Position numbers and translations under genes: made by a program | Assembly: GCA_002946415.1 (NCBI GenBank) | Contig: NJPS01000041.1 | Coordinates: 310,001 to 374,000, forward strand | Direction: 5' to 3' | Source of the DNA: Rutstroemia sp. NJR-2017a BVV2 | Taxonomy: Eukaryota > Ascomycota > Leotiomycetes > Helotiales > Rutstroemiaceae | Length of the DNA: 64,000 bases | Notes under the pieces: generated by a model | The model's input: the letters and a program-made list of their open reading frames with translations, nothing else | Databases searched by the model: none | Told to the model about the DNA's origin: nothing | Part shown: piece after piece, positions 46,701 through 57,545 of the stretch | Position numbering within the stretch: the stretch's first letter is position 1 | Layout: the number at the start of each line of letters is the position of its first letter

Positions 46701-47171
46701 CATAAGCTCAATATATCATAGCATCCCACTCTCCGAAAAGTGCCGGCACAGAGCGAAGCTCATCAACACCAGAAAATGATGGTAATGTTATCCGTCATAG
46801 TTACTAACTTGTGCTCATAATACCATCCATCATCATCATCGTTACAAGCATACCATCTCAATCATAGTCCCCATCCAACCAACCATTAACACCGTGAAAA
46901 TTCCAACCGACATTAAGACCAATCATCCCTCATCATCCATCATACATTGTCTTTGTCTTTTCCTTTTTTACTCCAAGAAGCCTTTTGTATATTCCATACG
47001 CTGGTAAGAATGAAGGAAATGGCCAACACACTTTTGTTTTCTGAGGATAAGAAATAGAGGTTTTGTATCATAAGACGCCTATATGGTACTAGTACTCCGA
47101 TTCAACCCAATCCAATCATAGTCATCAATCATTTCCAATAGACGGTCATTCTAATAAATGAACTTGTCCTA
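43729..47171. other. Gene-poor region with simple repeats
   Basis: About 3.4 kb. The ORF at 45286-45759 lacks an ATG start and is low-complexity. It contains AACC-type repeats near 44757-44803, a TTTGGG run at 44983-45020, and (GTCG)n at 46408-46424. It may hold a long 5' leader or 3' end of a neighbouring transcript; no gene is supported. Confidence 0.45.
44983..45020 (+). repeat. TTTGGG-type simple repeat
   Basis: Runs of TTTGGG and TTTGAG units on the plus strand, about 180 bp after a plus-strand run of CAAAC/AACC units (44757-44803). The two runs are roughly complementary. G-runs could form a quadruplex. It is not the TTAGGG telomere repeat. Confidence 0.8.
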
Positions 47172-48155
47172 TCAACTATGCCCTCGACCCGCCCCATCGC
47201 ATCGCGCAACCGACTTCTTTCCTCCAAACACTCCCTTCAGAGCTTCACTCGCGCTTCTCCTGAACCCTCCTCTTGCTCTCCTCGGTTTCTCCTTCTCTTC
47301 CGTGCTCCGCAATCGAAACTTCTCGAACATCTCTTCGATAGCCTTGGCCATCTTACTAGGATGGTTCTCGTCTTCTTCGTCATCAGAGTCGGTTTCGAAC
47401 CCAGACTTTGGAATTAGCGGAGTGAAGGAGTCACAGTGGGAGAAAGGATGATCAGAGGATGGTGTGCGCATGCCTGGGAAGGGATATGTGCCGAGATTGC
47501 ACGTGGAAGGGTTTGGTCGCGATGGAATCGTCTGGGCGCGTGGGCGGCGGTCGGGTCGCGAATCGAAGCGTTCGGGCCAGGGCTGCTGAGGCCATGATCT
47601 GTGGGTGGGATGGTGAGAGTACTCGTTTGATTGGGATGGGGTGTGTGATGGGCGTGGGAAGAACGTGTATGCGTGTTGCGGAAGGGGGGTATGAGGTGGT
47701 GGTGGAAGAGATGTATGAGGTGGTGGAGGAGGAGCGCGTTCTGGCGCTTGGAAATATCGATTCCAAACGTCTTCTTCTTGGGATTTGGTTTGATAACTTG
47801 ATGTTGATGATGATGCGTCGTACGCGAAGGGATCATCATCGGACGACAGCTCAGAGTCTGATGTGCTGAATAGATCCTCCATCAACCCGGGGTCAGTCTC
47901 TGGAAGAGAAGGCCGTCTCCATGGATGAATCTGTGCGCTACATGGTAGCTCCTGTTCATTGCCTTTGAGAGTTTCCGAGCCACTGTCTTGCGGGTTTAGA
48001 GGTTGTAAGAAATTTCTGTTCAGTTCTAACTTTGATATAACCATTGTTGACGATGATAACAACCAGCCGTCACAAACGGTGTGTGGAGGGATAGTTATCA
48101 TATCACTATCGATAGGAAGTTCTGGACTGAACCGTCCGTTATGGAAATCTCTCAT
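47172..48155 (-). CDS. Hypothetical Pro/Ser-rich protein (327 aa)
   Basis: Single-exon frame with an ATG start. The N-terminus (MRDFHNGRFSPELPIDSDMI) leads into an acidic Ser/Asp region (STSDSELSSDDDPFAYDASS). A His/Pro-rich low-complexity middle carries repeats of the HTSLPPPPHTPLP kind. The more helical, charged C-terminal end has SKMAKAIEEMFEKFRLR and SASEALKGVFGGKKSV. The acidic block FETDSDDEEDENHPSK precedes the helix. No known domain, no membrane segment. The C-terminal 60 residues are the likeliest conserved part. Possibly a regulatory protein; function unknown. Confidence 0.6.
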   Translation of the reverse strand: MRDFHNGRFSPELPIDSDMITIPPHTVCDGWLLSSSTMVISKLELNRNFLQPLNPQDSGSETLKGNEQELPCSAQIHPWRRPSLPETDPGLMEDLFSTSDSELSSDDDPFAYDASSSTSSYQTKSQEEDVWNRYFQAPERAPPPPPHTSLPPPPHTPLPQHAYTFFPRPSHTPSQSNEYSHHPTHRSWPQQPWPERFDSRPDRRPRAQTIPSRPNPSTCNLGTYPFPGMRTPSSDHPFSHCDSFTPLIPKSGFETDSDDEEDENHPSKMAKAIEEMFEKFRLRSTEEKEKPRRARGGFRRSASEALKGVFGGKKSVARCDGAGRGHS

Positions 48156-50726
48156 TTCTATTGTGGAATGTAAGGTAAGGTAGATTCTTGACGGTCTCCC
48201 CGGAGATGTTGAAAATGGTACGGCCGTCCCTTCTCAATACCGAGTAAGGTATCAGCAAAATGGTGCTAATATAGCAAGAGGGTGAAAGATAGGCAATAGA
48301 TCGCGTCCTGTAGGGAGATGATTTACAAAACAAGGAGAGAGGTATATATCCCTGGAAAGCATCCCAGGTTTACCTTTCATCGCGCGACAAAAAAATCTGG
48401 CTGGATTCTTTTGCATATCTGATACGGGTGATAGATCGATCAATCAGATTCAGACTGGTGAAGTTGATTGGATCGATGGCCCTCATACTACGCCCACAGG
48501 TAAGGCTTTTCACTATACCTGCCACATCGGCATCCCTTGTTGCCGGCCGAGAATTCCTGCCGTTCGGAGATGCGAAGGATAAACAAACATAAACAAACAG
48601 GCCAATGCCAGTGGCAGTGGTGGTGGCATATGGCAGCAATAAAAAGATTCAAATGAGATTTCTGATCATATCTTGTATCAACGCAGGTAGTACCAGTTTT
48701 TGATTACCATTGTACCGGCGTCGAGTCTGACGAGTTGTACAATGACATTGTTCCTCGAGTTTTCGCTACAAGAACTCTCATTGCAGAATTATTGTCCTGC
48801 ATCTTCCCATCCACTCGGAAGCAGAAAAACAATACGGTACCTGCGCAGATCCGGGTAGACGTGCGTAAGGAGTGCAGTTTTTGAACGCAGGGAAAATGGA
48901 GAATTAGATGTATCGCATCGGCTCACGCATCAGGCCATCCCGCACCATGTAAGCTGGCGACGGGTGCGTTCCCCGTTGATCGAGAGCGCGCACGATTGGA
49001 GAGATCTCAAGCCTCTCGCAAAAAATATCGGATCTAGCCTGTTTCTCGCATAGACCGCAATGGTTCGCATGATGAAAGGGAGGGATGGGGGATGGTTCTA
49101 TGAAGGGAGATATCATAACAGAGAATAAAAGTGGATTAAGTTGTGAATTGAGACAATAAACAATTATGTTTTCGATGAAGGAGGTGCGCTTGGAATACTT
49201 TTGAGGTATTTTCCAGATCTAGGTCGATTAGTCAGCCACTTTCCGGTCTCACGTTTTTCCCTTTTCCTTTCCCTTCCTTTTCCCTTTGTCACACAGATCC
49301 AGTTTCATTTTTCTATGCGAGATCTGAGTAGTAAGGCACACACACACTGCCAGTCTGCAGCACGCTCTGCATTTCAATCATATCTGGGAATTGTCCTTCT
49401 TTTGAAGCTTGCAGGAACCGATGCAATGGTGGAGAAAAGTCTTCATATGCTGCGCTGCATCTTCCTACTGTCTGATGCGCGTTTCTTTTATTATTGCATT
49501 CGTTCGCATCACCTCCTTGTTCTTGAGCCACTTTTCGCATCTCGCTCGCATCTTGCATCTCCCAACTCCCCTAGCTTTATCAGAATGATATCCAGCCAGG
49601 TGGACGCCGTTGTGCGACAAGAGCTTTCCTTGCTCCGTTTTCTCTCTCTCCTATTCCGATGTTCTCAATACTCTCCTCATCACCTTTCCCAAGCAGAGAA
49701 GAAAGTGGGTCCTGACCTGCAATCATTATTACATATTCGTACTACATCTCAATGTTCATCACAAGCACTTTTCCTCATAGAAACTACACAACACATCCGT
49801 CTACGGACCGCTTCCCGAGAAATCTCCTTATTCCGAAATTTCCCCTTTATCCAGCTCTCCAAAGAACATTTATGTTTCATCAAAAAGTCATTGTTGTCGC
49901 GTGTGTAGCACATCAACCCTGTTACGGACTTAACGAGACAGCGTGGCATTCCTACCCTTGGAGTCTTGGACCCTTACCCCATGCTACCCCTCGATCACAG
50001 GCTAAATGACCCCTAAATCATCCGGCCCATCGGCCAGTGCTGGCTTTTCACCTGATGTTACACTGTCTGTCTACGAATCTCAGCTGTCCAAGTGGGTAAA
50101 AAATCAGCTGGTAATACTTCTGCGCTGTCGTGTCCTGAAGGAAACATATGCATTACTCCACAAATTTAATCCCGGCTCGAACACCCGTCACACAATGAGT
50201 CAACCGAACCAACACCACGTCGTTGATTCGACGGCGGGCACATGAATAGTTCTTTTCGTTAGGCTATGCGGCGTCCTGACACGCCTTAAAAATGAGTCGT
50301 GAAACGATCACTAAGTAATGTTTATCAGCCCCAGCCTGGGCAACACCGACTCGTGATAAGTTCGAGAACGTGTTCTATTGTGGATATCGATTGTACAACC
50401 AATTGACGAGATTCCTTGCAATCATCGTATTATAAAGTGTGCCTGCTGTGCCGTCTTGAACGTTTGATAAATCGTTTTCCACATTCGTCGACGTCTCTCA
50501 TTACTGCTTTCGTCAAAAAGAAGATTTTCAGGGTCCTACACTCTGACGTCAGACTTTGCGGCACAGCGCAAGTTTTATTTTTATACAAACGAAACCTCCT
50601 ATTTATGAAGGATTGATCAATCTGTCATCGACGTGAAAGTTATCAATTATATACCATCTATCTAGATCTTAATCAAGATCTTCATCTCAATCTTAATCTC
50701 AGTCTTACCTGACCACGAAAATTACA
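48156..50726. other. Intergenic, no gene supported
   Basis: About 2.6 kb. A 235-codon frame at 49201-49908 (+) opens with TTG; its first ATG gives 197 residues of Leu/Ser/His-rich sequence with no domain, so it was not called. The rest holds short ORFs only. Confidence 0.45.
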
Positions 50727-51185
50727 ATGGCGAAAACCATCACGAGGTACATATATCCACTCCACTCCGCTCCATATCACTCCACAGACTCCACAAACCC
50801 ACTCTCCACAACTCCACCATCTCCACACCTTCCAATCCCCATCCCTCACCGCATAAACCCATCAACCCCCTTACTAACCTCCTCCCTTAGTACCAACCCC
50901 AACGGCATCACCCCCCGCCTCCCCCGCACCCCCTCCTCCACCAGCACCCGCCCCAGCAAACCCCTCCGCACCCCCAGCTCCAACTCCACGCGCCGCACCA
51001 ACCCCAACGAACACCTCCTCGCCAAACTCTTCTTCTCCGCTCCCAGCAGCGCATTCGTCGGACGCGGTACGCCCGCAAGAGCAGATCCGTATCTGTCGAC
51101 TGGGGATCTGAGGAAGGAGTGCAGACATCGGCCGAAGATCGATCAGGTGTTTGAGAGGGATTTGAAGATTTTGGGCGGGTTTTAG
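50727..51185 (+). CDS. Small basic hypothetical protein with frame-preserving intron
   Basis: The open frame is 152 codons, but 50747-50890 (144 nt) has a gtacat donor, a perfect TACTAAC branch site and a cttag acceptor, so it is very probably an intron. Spliced exons 50727-50746 and 50891-51185 give 104 residues starting MAKTITSTNPNGITPRLPRT. The middle is Ser/Thr/Pro/Arg-rich. The C-terminal half is more conserved-looking: NEHLLAKLFFSAPSSAFVGR, then RADPYLSTGDLRKECRHRPK and IDQVFERDLKILGGF. Basic, soluble, no known domain. Confidence 0.58.
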   Translation: MAKTITRYIYPLHSAPYHSTDSTNPLSTTPPSPHLPIPIPHRINPSTPLLTSSLSTNPNGITPRLPRTPSSTSTRPSKPLRTPSSNSTRRTNPNEHLLAKLFFSAPSSAFVGRGTPARADPYLSTGDLRKECRHRPKIDQVFERDLKILGGF

Positions 51186-52786
51186 ATGGGTGGGGAAAGA
51201 GGAAGTGAACAATGGAAGTCAAGTGAAATGCCCCGTCGCGGAGAAAGTTAAGCAACTCGCGGACAAGAAGATCAGAAGATCAGAAGATCAGAAGATCTCT
51301 TACACTACACACGACTCAACCCAAACAAGCTTCATATTCCACCGCTGTCGATTATACTCCTCGTCCAAAACGGGAGCTCTCCCCAACCTTTCCTACCACC
51401 AATCACCAAACAAGAAAACCTCTCAACCCAACCGCTACACGAAACCTACTTCGGTTCCTCGGTCCTCAAAATCACAACCAGGATACCTCGGTCTAAAATC
51501 AACGCTCCCACTCCCGCTCACCTGGAACTCATATTTGTTCTTTTCCTATTGTTTTCGCTTCCTTATATCTTCTATCTCCCGTCTTCTATTTCTGTTTCAA
51601 TACGTCCAAGGGATGAAATCAAGCAAAGCATAGCACAGCACGGGACAGCATAGCGTTAGCATAGCATTAGTACAGCATTATCGGCCGCATGATAGTCTTA
51701 GGGTTTCTTTTTCTTTTCCTTTGCATTTTTGCATTTTTGGAATTGGGCACACGGAGAATACGAAAATACGGACGATTCGGTCGGTGTACAACAAGAACAT
51801 TGGGTATTTATTGGCTATGAGAAAAATATTAGAAATTGGAAATGGGCTTTGGATAGGCTATATACGGGCAAGGGGGAAAAAAAGTGATTGTATTGGGATG
51901 CAGAAATGATGGATGGGCGGCAGAGAAGGAGGAAGACAAACAAGGCAGAAGAAGGAGCGGATTTCACGCACTTGCGATTGATTTGTGGGTTGTGAAAAGC
52001 TGTTATAGCGACAAAGAGGAGGAGGAGGAGGAGGGAAGAGGAAGAGCAGTTGGGGAAAAAAGAAAAAGAAGAAATTTATTTATTTGTATGAATATGGACG
52101 GACGAGTGAGATGAGATGTATTAGTATCGATGTTGTGTTGTATTGTATTGTATTGTATTGTACTGTATGAACAGACTAAGTTACATCAACCAAAAAAATT
52201 CACTACGAGAATGTATTATATAGAATAGAATAGACCATTAGGAATTAAATAAATATATTTACTTGAATATATCATCATTACCACCAACATAAATTTGATA
52301 TTAATTGACTGATTGATTGATTGATTATTTTGTTCGTCCTTCTCTCCCTCCGTATATATCTCAACTCCGCTTTATACTTATCCAAGTCCCTAATACTGTG
52401 CGAGTCTTCTCTACTCTGTCCTATCATATCTCATCCTAGATTCCAAAGCACTGTATCTCTTCCACTATATCCTATTCCATGACCTGAACGAGAATGCGTC
52501 CGTGATATAATCTCAACTAATAGGTTATAATGATAAATAACCCTTTAACCTTACGCCGATCATCTAACCTAACCAACCAATCACCTAGCCAGCCAGCCAT
52601 CCAAGGAATCCCTTTCCTTCCTTTCTTATCCGTATCCAAAATCTAGACCTAGACCTATTACTCCGTTTTGTAGTGTACAATTCATGCCATTCACCCATCC
52701 ATTTCCATCTCTCCACCCACCAACCGATGTTAATCCATCAATCAATGCAGCAAGCATACCCAATTAGTTAACCAAATACCAACACC
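51186..52786. other. Intergenic, with simple repeats
   Basis: About 1.6 kb. It contains four 8-bp units of agaagatc at 51266-51297 and (TATTG)4 at 52141-52160. Purine- and AT-rich; no gene seen. Confidence 0.5.
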
Positions 52787-55270
52787 TCACTTCAAAAGCT
52801 TCCCCACATCCATCAACTGTATACTCTCGACCGTCTGTCCCCTTCCCCTCCCACCCACATCCCCCCTCTGCACCGCCCACCCCGCGCCCCAACCGGGTAA
52901 CGGACTCCCCCCAACTCTATACTCGCCCGCATCCTCGGACTCTCCTCCTTGCCCCTGCCCCGCAAACCCCACCTCACTCTCCCCACTTCCCCCCCTCCTC
53001 CCCTTCCCCTCTCCGTTCCCCATCGCCACCAATTCCGGACTCGTCATAATCCCCACTCTAACTCTCTTTTTCTTCCTCCCCAACCCCCCTCCCCTCTCCC
53101 CACTAACCACAAACCCCAACCCCGGGCTCTTCCTCGCCGCGCCCGAAAACCCCGCCGGTCTTCCCCCATCTATCAGTCCCCACCACCTCTTTCTCGTCCC
53201 CTCCTCCCCATCCAAACTACTCCGCCCCTCCCCCGCCAGTTCCTCCAGCGTCCTCCCCCTCGTCTCAGGCACCAAAAACGAGACTAGCGTCCCACACAAC
53301 ATAAACAGCGCAAAAATCTGCATCAAATGATTCAACCACGGCGCGCACCCCTGCCCCGTACAACCCACCTTCTCCCCCTTGGTCAACAACGGCTGCGATA
53401 TCACCTGCGCGATAATGGCTCCTATCTTCCCACTCGCAGCACTAAGTCCATGACCCGTAGAGCGGTACCGCGTTGGGAAGCATTCTCCCGGGATGATGAA
53501 CGTTGTTGTGTTCGGGCCGAAATTGAAGAATATTTGTGCGAGGATGTACAGGATGAGGAGCGAGGCTTTGGAGAGGGAATGGTACAGAAATCCGATGATG
53601 CAGAAGAGCACAGTCAGGATGGCGAAGCCGAGGATTTGGATGGGTTTGCGCCCGAGGGTGTCGATGGCAAAGACGCTGAGCCAGTACCCGGGGATACTGC
53701 CCGCGCAGACGAGGATCAGATTCCCGGTGGCGTTGTTGAATAGGATATCGTAGATGGTAGGGCCGGAACCGTATCCGATAGCGGACAGCACAGTGCTGCT
53801 GTTGAGGCCCAGGCCGTAGAAGGCGAGGTCGAGGAAGAACCAGGAGAGAGTGGTGCCGAGGAGGATTTTGAGGTTCTTCCACTGTTTGAAGTAGTGGTAG
53901 ACGTCGGACCAGGAGGCGGAGGGTTGGGAGAGATGGTGGCCGATGTTTTGTTTGGTTTTCTGCTGGGTGATGGGGTCTACCAGGCCTTCTTTTTGCCGGT
54001 TCATGTACGCTTTGATGTCGGCGTCGGCTTTTTCGATGTCGTGCGCAATGTCGAAGGTGTAGCGCGGGGTTTCGGGGATCGTGATGCGGTAGTACAGCGC
54101 GAAGCAGGCGGGGACGGCGCCGAAGCCGACGATGATGCGCCACGCGCGGTCGGCGGCTAGTTGGCAGGTGGAGTCGCAGCTGGAGAAGGAGCGGGTGGTG
54201 TGGATGAAGGATTCGCGGAAGCCGACGGTGGTTACGAGGGTGACGAGCGCGGCGGCAAATTGCCCGGCGCCTTGCATGGAGAATACTGCTGCCATCATCC
54301 CACCGCGCCAACGGGTTGGGGCGAATCTATGCAAGTTAGCATTTCAATCCATTGGGATACTTTGATTTGCGTATATGGTAGGGGCTGAGGAAAGTGGACC
54401 ATGCTCCACACTCGAGGGGGGGCATTTTAGCTGCGAGAATAACCCGAGATACCCAACATCAACTACACAACAACGAAACATGAACAGACGAAAAAGTACA
54501 ACTTACTCAGAAGTAATAACCGCAGATAAAGGATAATCCCCACCTATCCCAATTCCCATCACCACTCTCCAAAAGACAAGCAATCCAGTAAAACTAACCG
54601 CCTGACTCGGCCCAATAAGCGACTGAGCAAACGTCGCCAGAACAATAATCGCCAACTCCACACCATACATTTTCCGTCTCCCAATCCAATCCGCCAGCCA
54701 CCCGAACGCAATCTGGCCAATCACCGCACCGCCCGAAGTAGCGGCTTTGATCGCTGTGTTGACGTTGGTGGGGATGACGCCGTTGTTGTCGGCTTGCCAA
54801 AATACCATGCCGAGCATGGATGTGATGAGATTGACTTTGCGGTGTTAGTTTCTCTCCGACGCTGGTGCATATGCATGATAGATAGATACATACTAGCGAA
54901 GATATCATAACTATCTGTGAAGAAGCCGATTCCTGCAACAATAACCGCTCGCACATGATACCATCCGAACGGGACCTAGGGCGGATTTAGCCTCACTTCA
55001 CATCACTTCACTTCACTTCTCCCATCCACAACCTCCCAAGCGAACACAAGATCCCAAAAGCTGTACGAGGCAACACAGCTTCTCGCACGAGCCAAGCCCA
55101 GAGTCCACAGTACACACCTTATCAATCTCGGACAACGCCAGCCTCCTCCTCAAGTTCGGGTCTTGGATATGCGAGTAATCATTATTAAAGTTATGGAAAG
55201 CGGCATTCCCGCCCGCCGTTTTCCCAATCGTGTGTGGGAGCGGGAGAGCTGGTTCTGGAAGGTAGTCCAT
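52787..55270 (-). CDS. Pho84-like inorganic phosphate:H+ symporter, long C-tail
   Basis: MFS phosphate permease of the plasma membrane. Exons 55270-55118, 54975-54894, 54834-54507 and 54326-52787 give 700 residues. The start is the ATG of MDYLPEPALP, since the longer frame opens with TTG. Marks of the family: FGWYHVRAVIVAGIGFFTDSYDIF in helix 1, FGWLADWIGRRKMYG (motif A), VVMGIGIGGDYPLSAVITSE (phosphate signature, split by the third intron), FAPTRWRGGMMAAVFSMQG, and IPGECFPTRYRSTGHGLSAA. Twelve helices are expected. After VPETRGRTLEEL the protein continues for ~150 Gly/Arg/Ser-rich residues, longer than typical Pho84, ending VESIQLMDVGKLLK. CACGTG sites lie upstream. Confidence 0.9.
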
Positions 55271-55952
55271 AGCGGGGTCGAAAGTGTGCGTTGGCGTGGT
55301 GGAGCGTGGTGGAACGTAGTGGGACAACTAGGCGCTGATGATATCAAGTAGCTATACTATATGTATACGAGCTGAGTATGCGGACAACTCGAGTGAGTGC
55401 TTGACGCAGTGAATCGAGGAAAGAGTCTGTATATAGATTCACTGAACGAAGCTGTCTGTCTGTATAGAATGCGCTTGGGCAGGCGACAGTACGAATCCAG
55501 CTCCGACAGCAAGTAGTAAATATTCGTGTAACAGCAACAGCGACAGCGACGGCGACGGCAAAACACACCGCAAATCAAGGCATTGTCGAGGCAGCACAAC
55601 CAGCCTGTTCGCAAGCGACGTCGCGCGATCAATCGATAAAAGCAGCAAAAACCATGGCGATAAATGAAGCAGAGGCGGAAATGTTGTAATAGTTAAGTCG
55701 CCAAGCTGACAGTAAGGGTAAGCCGGCCATTATTAGAGAGAGGCTCATCTACCGTACCATTGCTGTGTGGACAATACCCGCAACGCAATCCTGGTAAGCT
55801 AGCAGCCCTGCACTTTTTCCACTGGTTCGAGGAGAGCTGGGGGGTTGCAGTTTGCATAATCGGTCTGCATAGGTTCGCCAGTGCTATGCGTTGCGTGCGT
55901 TGCCCTGCGATGGACATATTCGAGTTTGCTCGATCCCATGTAAACCCCATCG

Positions 55953-55958
55953 CACGTG
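55953..55958. promoter_or_regulatory. CACGTG (PHO-box-like E-box), proximal
   Basis: The palindrome sits in GCACGTGCT, 683 bp upstream of the phosphate-transporter ATG. CACGTG is the core site of Pho4/NUC-1 bHLH regulators of phosphate starvation genes. A single hexamer can occur by chance, so the call rests on context and the second copy. Confidence 0.45.
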
Positions 55959-56174
55959 CTCCACATATGTCGCCATTTGGCCTCAATCTTCGCTTCCTCG
56001 TCCATCACGCCGTACGATAATTGCTTTTTGCAACGCAAAGGATGACAGCACTATTGCTCGAGAATCCCACGTCCCAGCTCCCGTCTAGCTCTTCCAAACA
56101 ATAGTTACGGGAACCCTACTATGCAACGGTATCACTCCCCAGCTCAGCCCAGACCAGGGTCCTTGCACTGGGCG

Positions 56175-56180
56175 CACGTG
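56175..56180. promoter_or_regulatory. CACGTG (PHO-box-like E-box), distal
   Basis: Second CACGTG, in GCACGTGTG, about 905 bp upstream of the transporter ATG. Same reasoning as the proximal copy. Confidence 0.4.
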
Positions 56181-57545
56181 TGCCGAAACTCAACGCTGAG
56201 TGGACCGAGCGACCCCCACCACCTGGCTGCGAATGCCGAGACGGTCGATCGGTACGACACGAGGGAAATAGAGACGGAGTGTGTTGCCCTTCCACATAAT
56301 ACAGTGCTGCTACACATACAGGAACACACGCAGTTTTCAGGATTGATGGTTAGTGCCTTGCATGATAATGTACATAATACCATATCTCGCAACTCCATCC
56401 CCATCCCATCCTAAGGGACGAAAAAAGAAATATAACACAAAATCCTATCCCTCCTCCCAATCGCAAATCCATCCCCAAATCCATCCCCCAACGCCAGAAC
56501 AACCTACAAAAACGTGCCCAAAATGATTGCCCACCACGCAACCCGTTTCAGCACCCTCATTCAGTCTAGCACTCCGCAGGAAAAGCTTCCATGAATCCCA
56601 ACCCTCGGCCACAGTAACCCGATCCGGCCCACCTACCAGGTATATCCGGGGCAGATATTCGTTTGGGTACGTATGTGCTATTATTAGCGATGATTGTGGT
56701 CTCTACGTCCTATCGCACGGTCTAGATTTTATTGCAGCGGCGTAAAGTAAAGTAAGGTAAAGTAAAGTAAATACGGCTTCGCACGCTCGGCCTTACAAGG
56801 AGCGGCTCGGGATACTGTGTTGGAATTTGAATACGTTGTTGGGTATTGCGCCGACAGCGTGGGCCGAGTGAGTGGTTCTGAGTTCTGACCAGCGGTTGAT
56901 TGTCCGGGGTGGAGACTGGGCTGGGATAGGGTTCTGGAGTTGGGTGGAGGCTGGGACGTGTGGTAGGTAAGGTGAACATGGCGAGGTGAGGTATATCGTT
57001 CGATCAGTGGAGAAGGAGAAGGGATGAATGTCAAGGAAGTATTTGGACAGCAGGGGGTTGATTTATGGGGTAGTTGATAGTTTGAATGAGGTTCTTTCGA
57101 CGTTGGACTTGGATTTGGATAATCGAGCATTTATTCATGATTATTGACTGATTAGCCAGCACTGAGCTTTGAATAGTTAAGTATTCATCGAATAGACTGA
57201 TTAGCTAGCACCGGGTTTGTGGGCTTCTGTATGAACTGGTAATAGACCTGTGAAGGAAAGATGATGTAACAAGCATATCACGACCAAGTAAACAACCACA
57301 ACTCAAACCAAAACCATTAATATATGTGCAAGACCGCTTTCATCTCTTCATTATATTGTGAATGTTCAATCAGAAAGAAAAAAGAATTTAGCGACCAAGT
57401 GAAGAAGAGAGAGTAGAACGCCCAAAACTATGCATCAATATATCTCCGTAGTTTTTTTCCTCCTCCCCAAGTCTCCCATTTCCTCTCACCTCAACTGTCC
57501 TTTTGACTATTTTGTACATAGCGAGCTTCCCTGCCGCTCCATATC

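Larger units (their letters stand above)
55271..57545. other. Intergenic: Pho84-like promoter and THO2 3' flank
   Basis: About 2.3 kb. Contains two CACGTG hexamers (separate entries) and an AAAGT-type simple repeat at 56742-56772. ORFs are short chance frames. Confidence 0.5.

Noticed and set aside
49201..49908. 235-codon plus-strand ORF
   Set aside because: Starts with TTG, composition is Leu/Ser/His-rich without a domain, and no intron or homology cue was seen.
53442..54311. 289-codon Arg/His/Pro-rich ORF overlapping the phosphate transporter
   Set aside because: Shadow of the GC-rich transporter exon on the same strand in another frame; composition is typical of frame-shadow translations.
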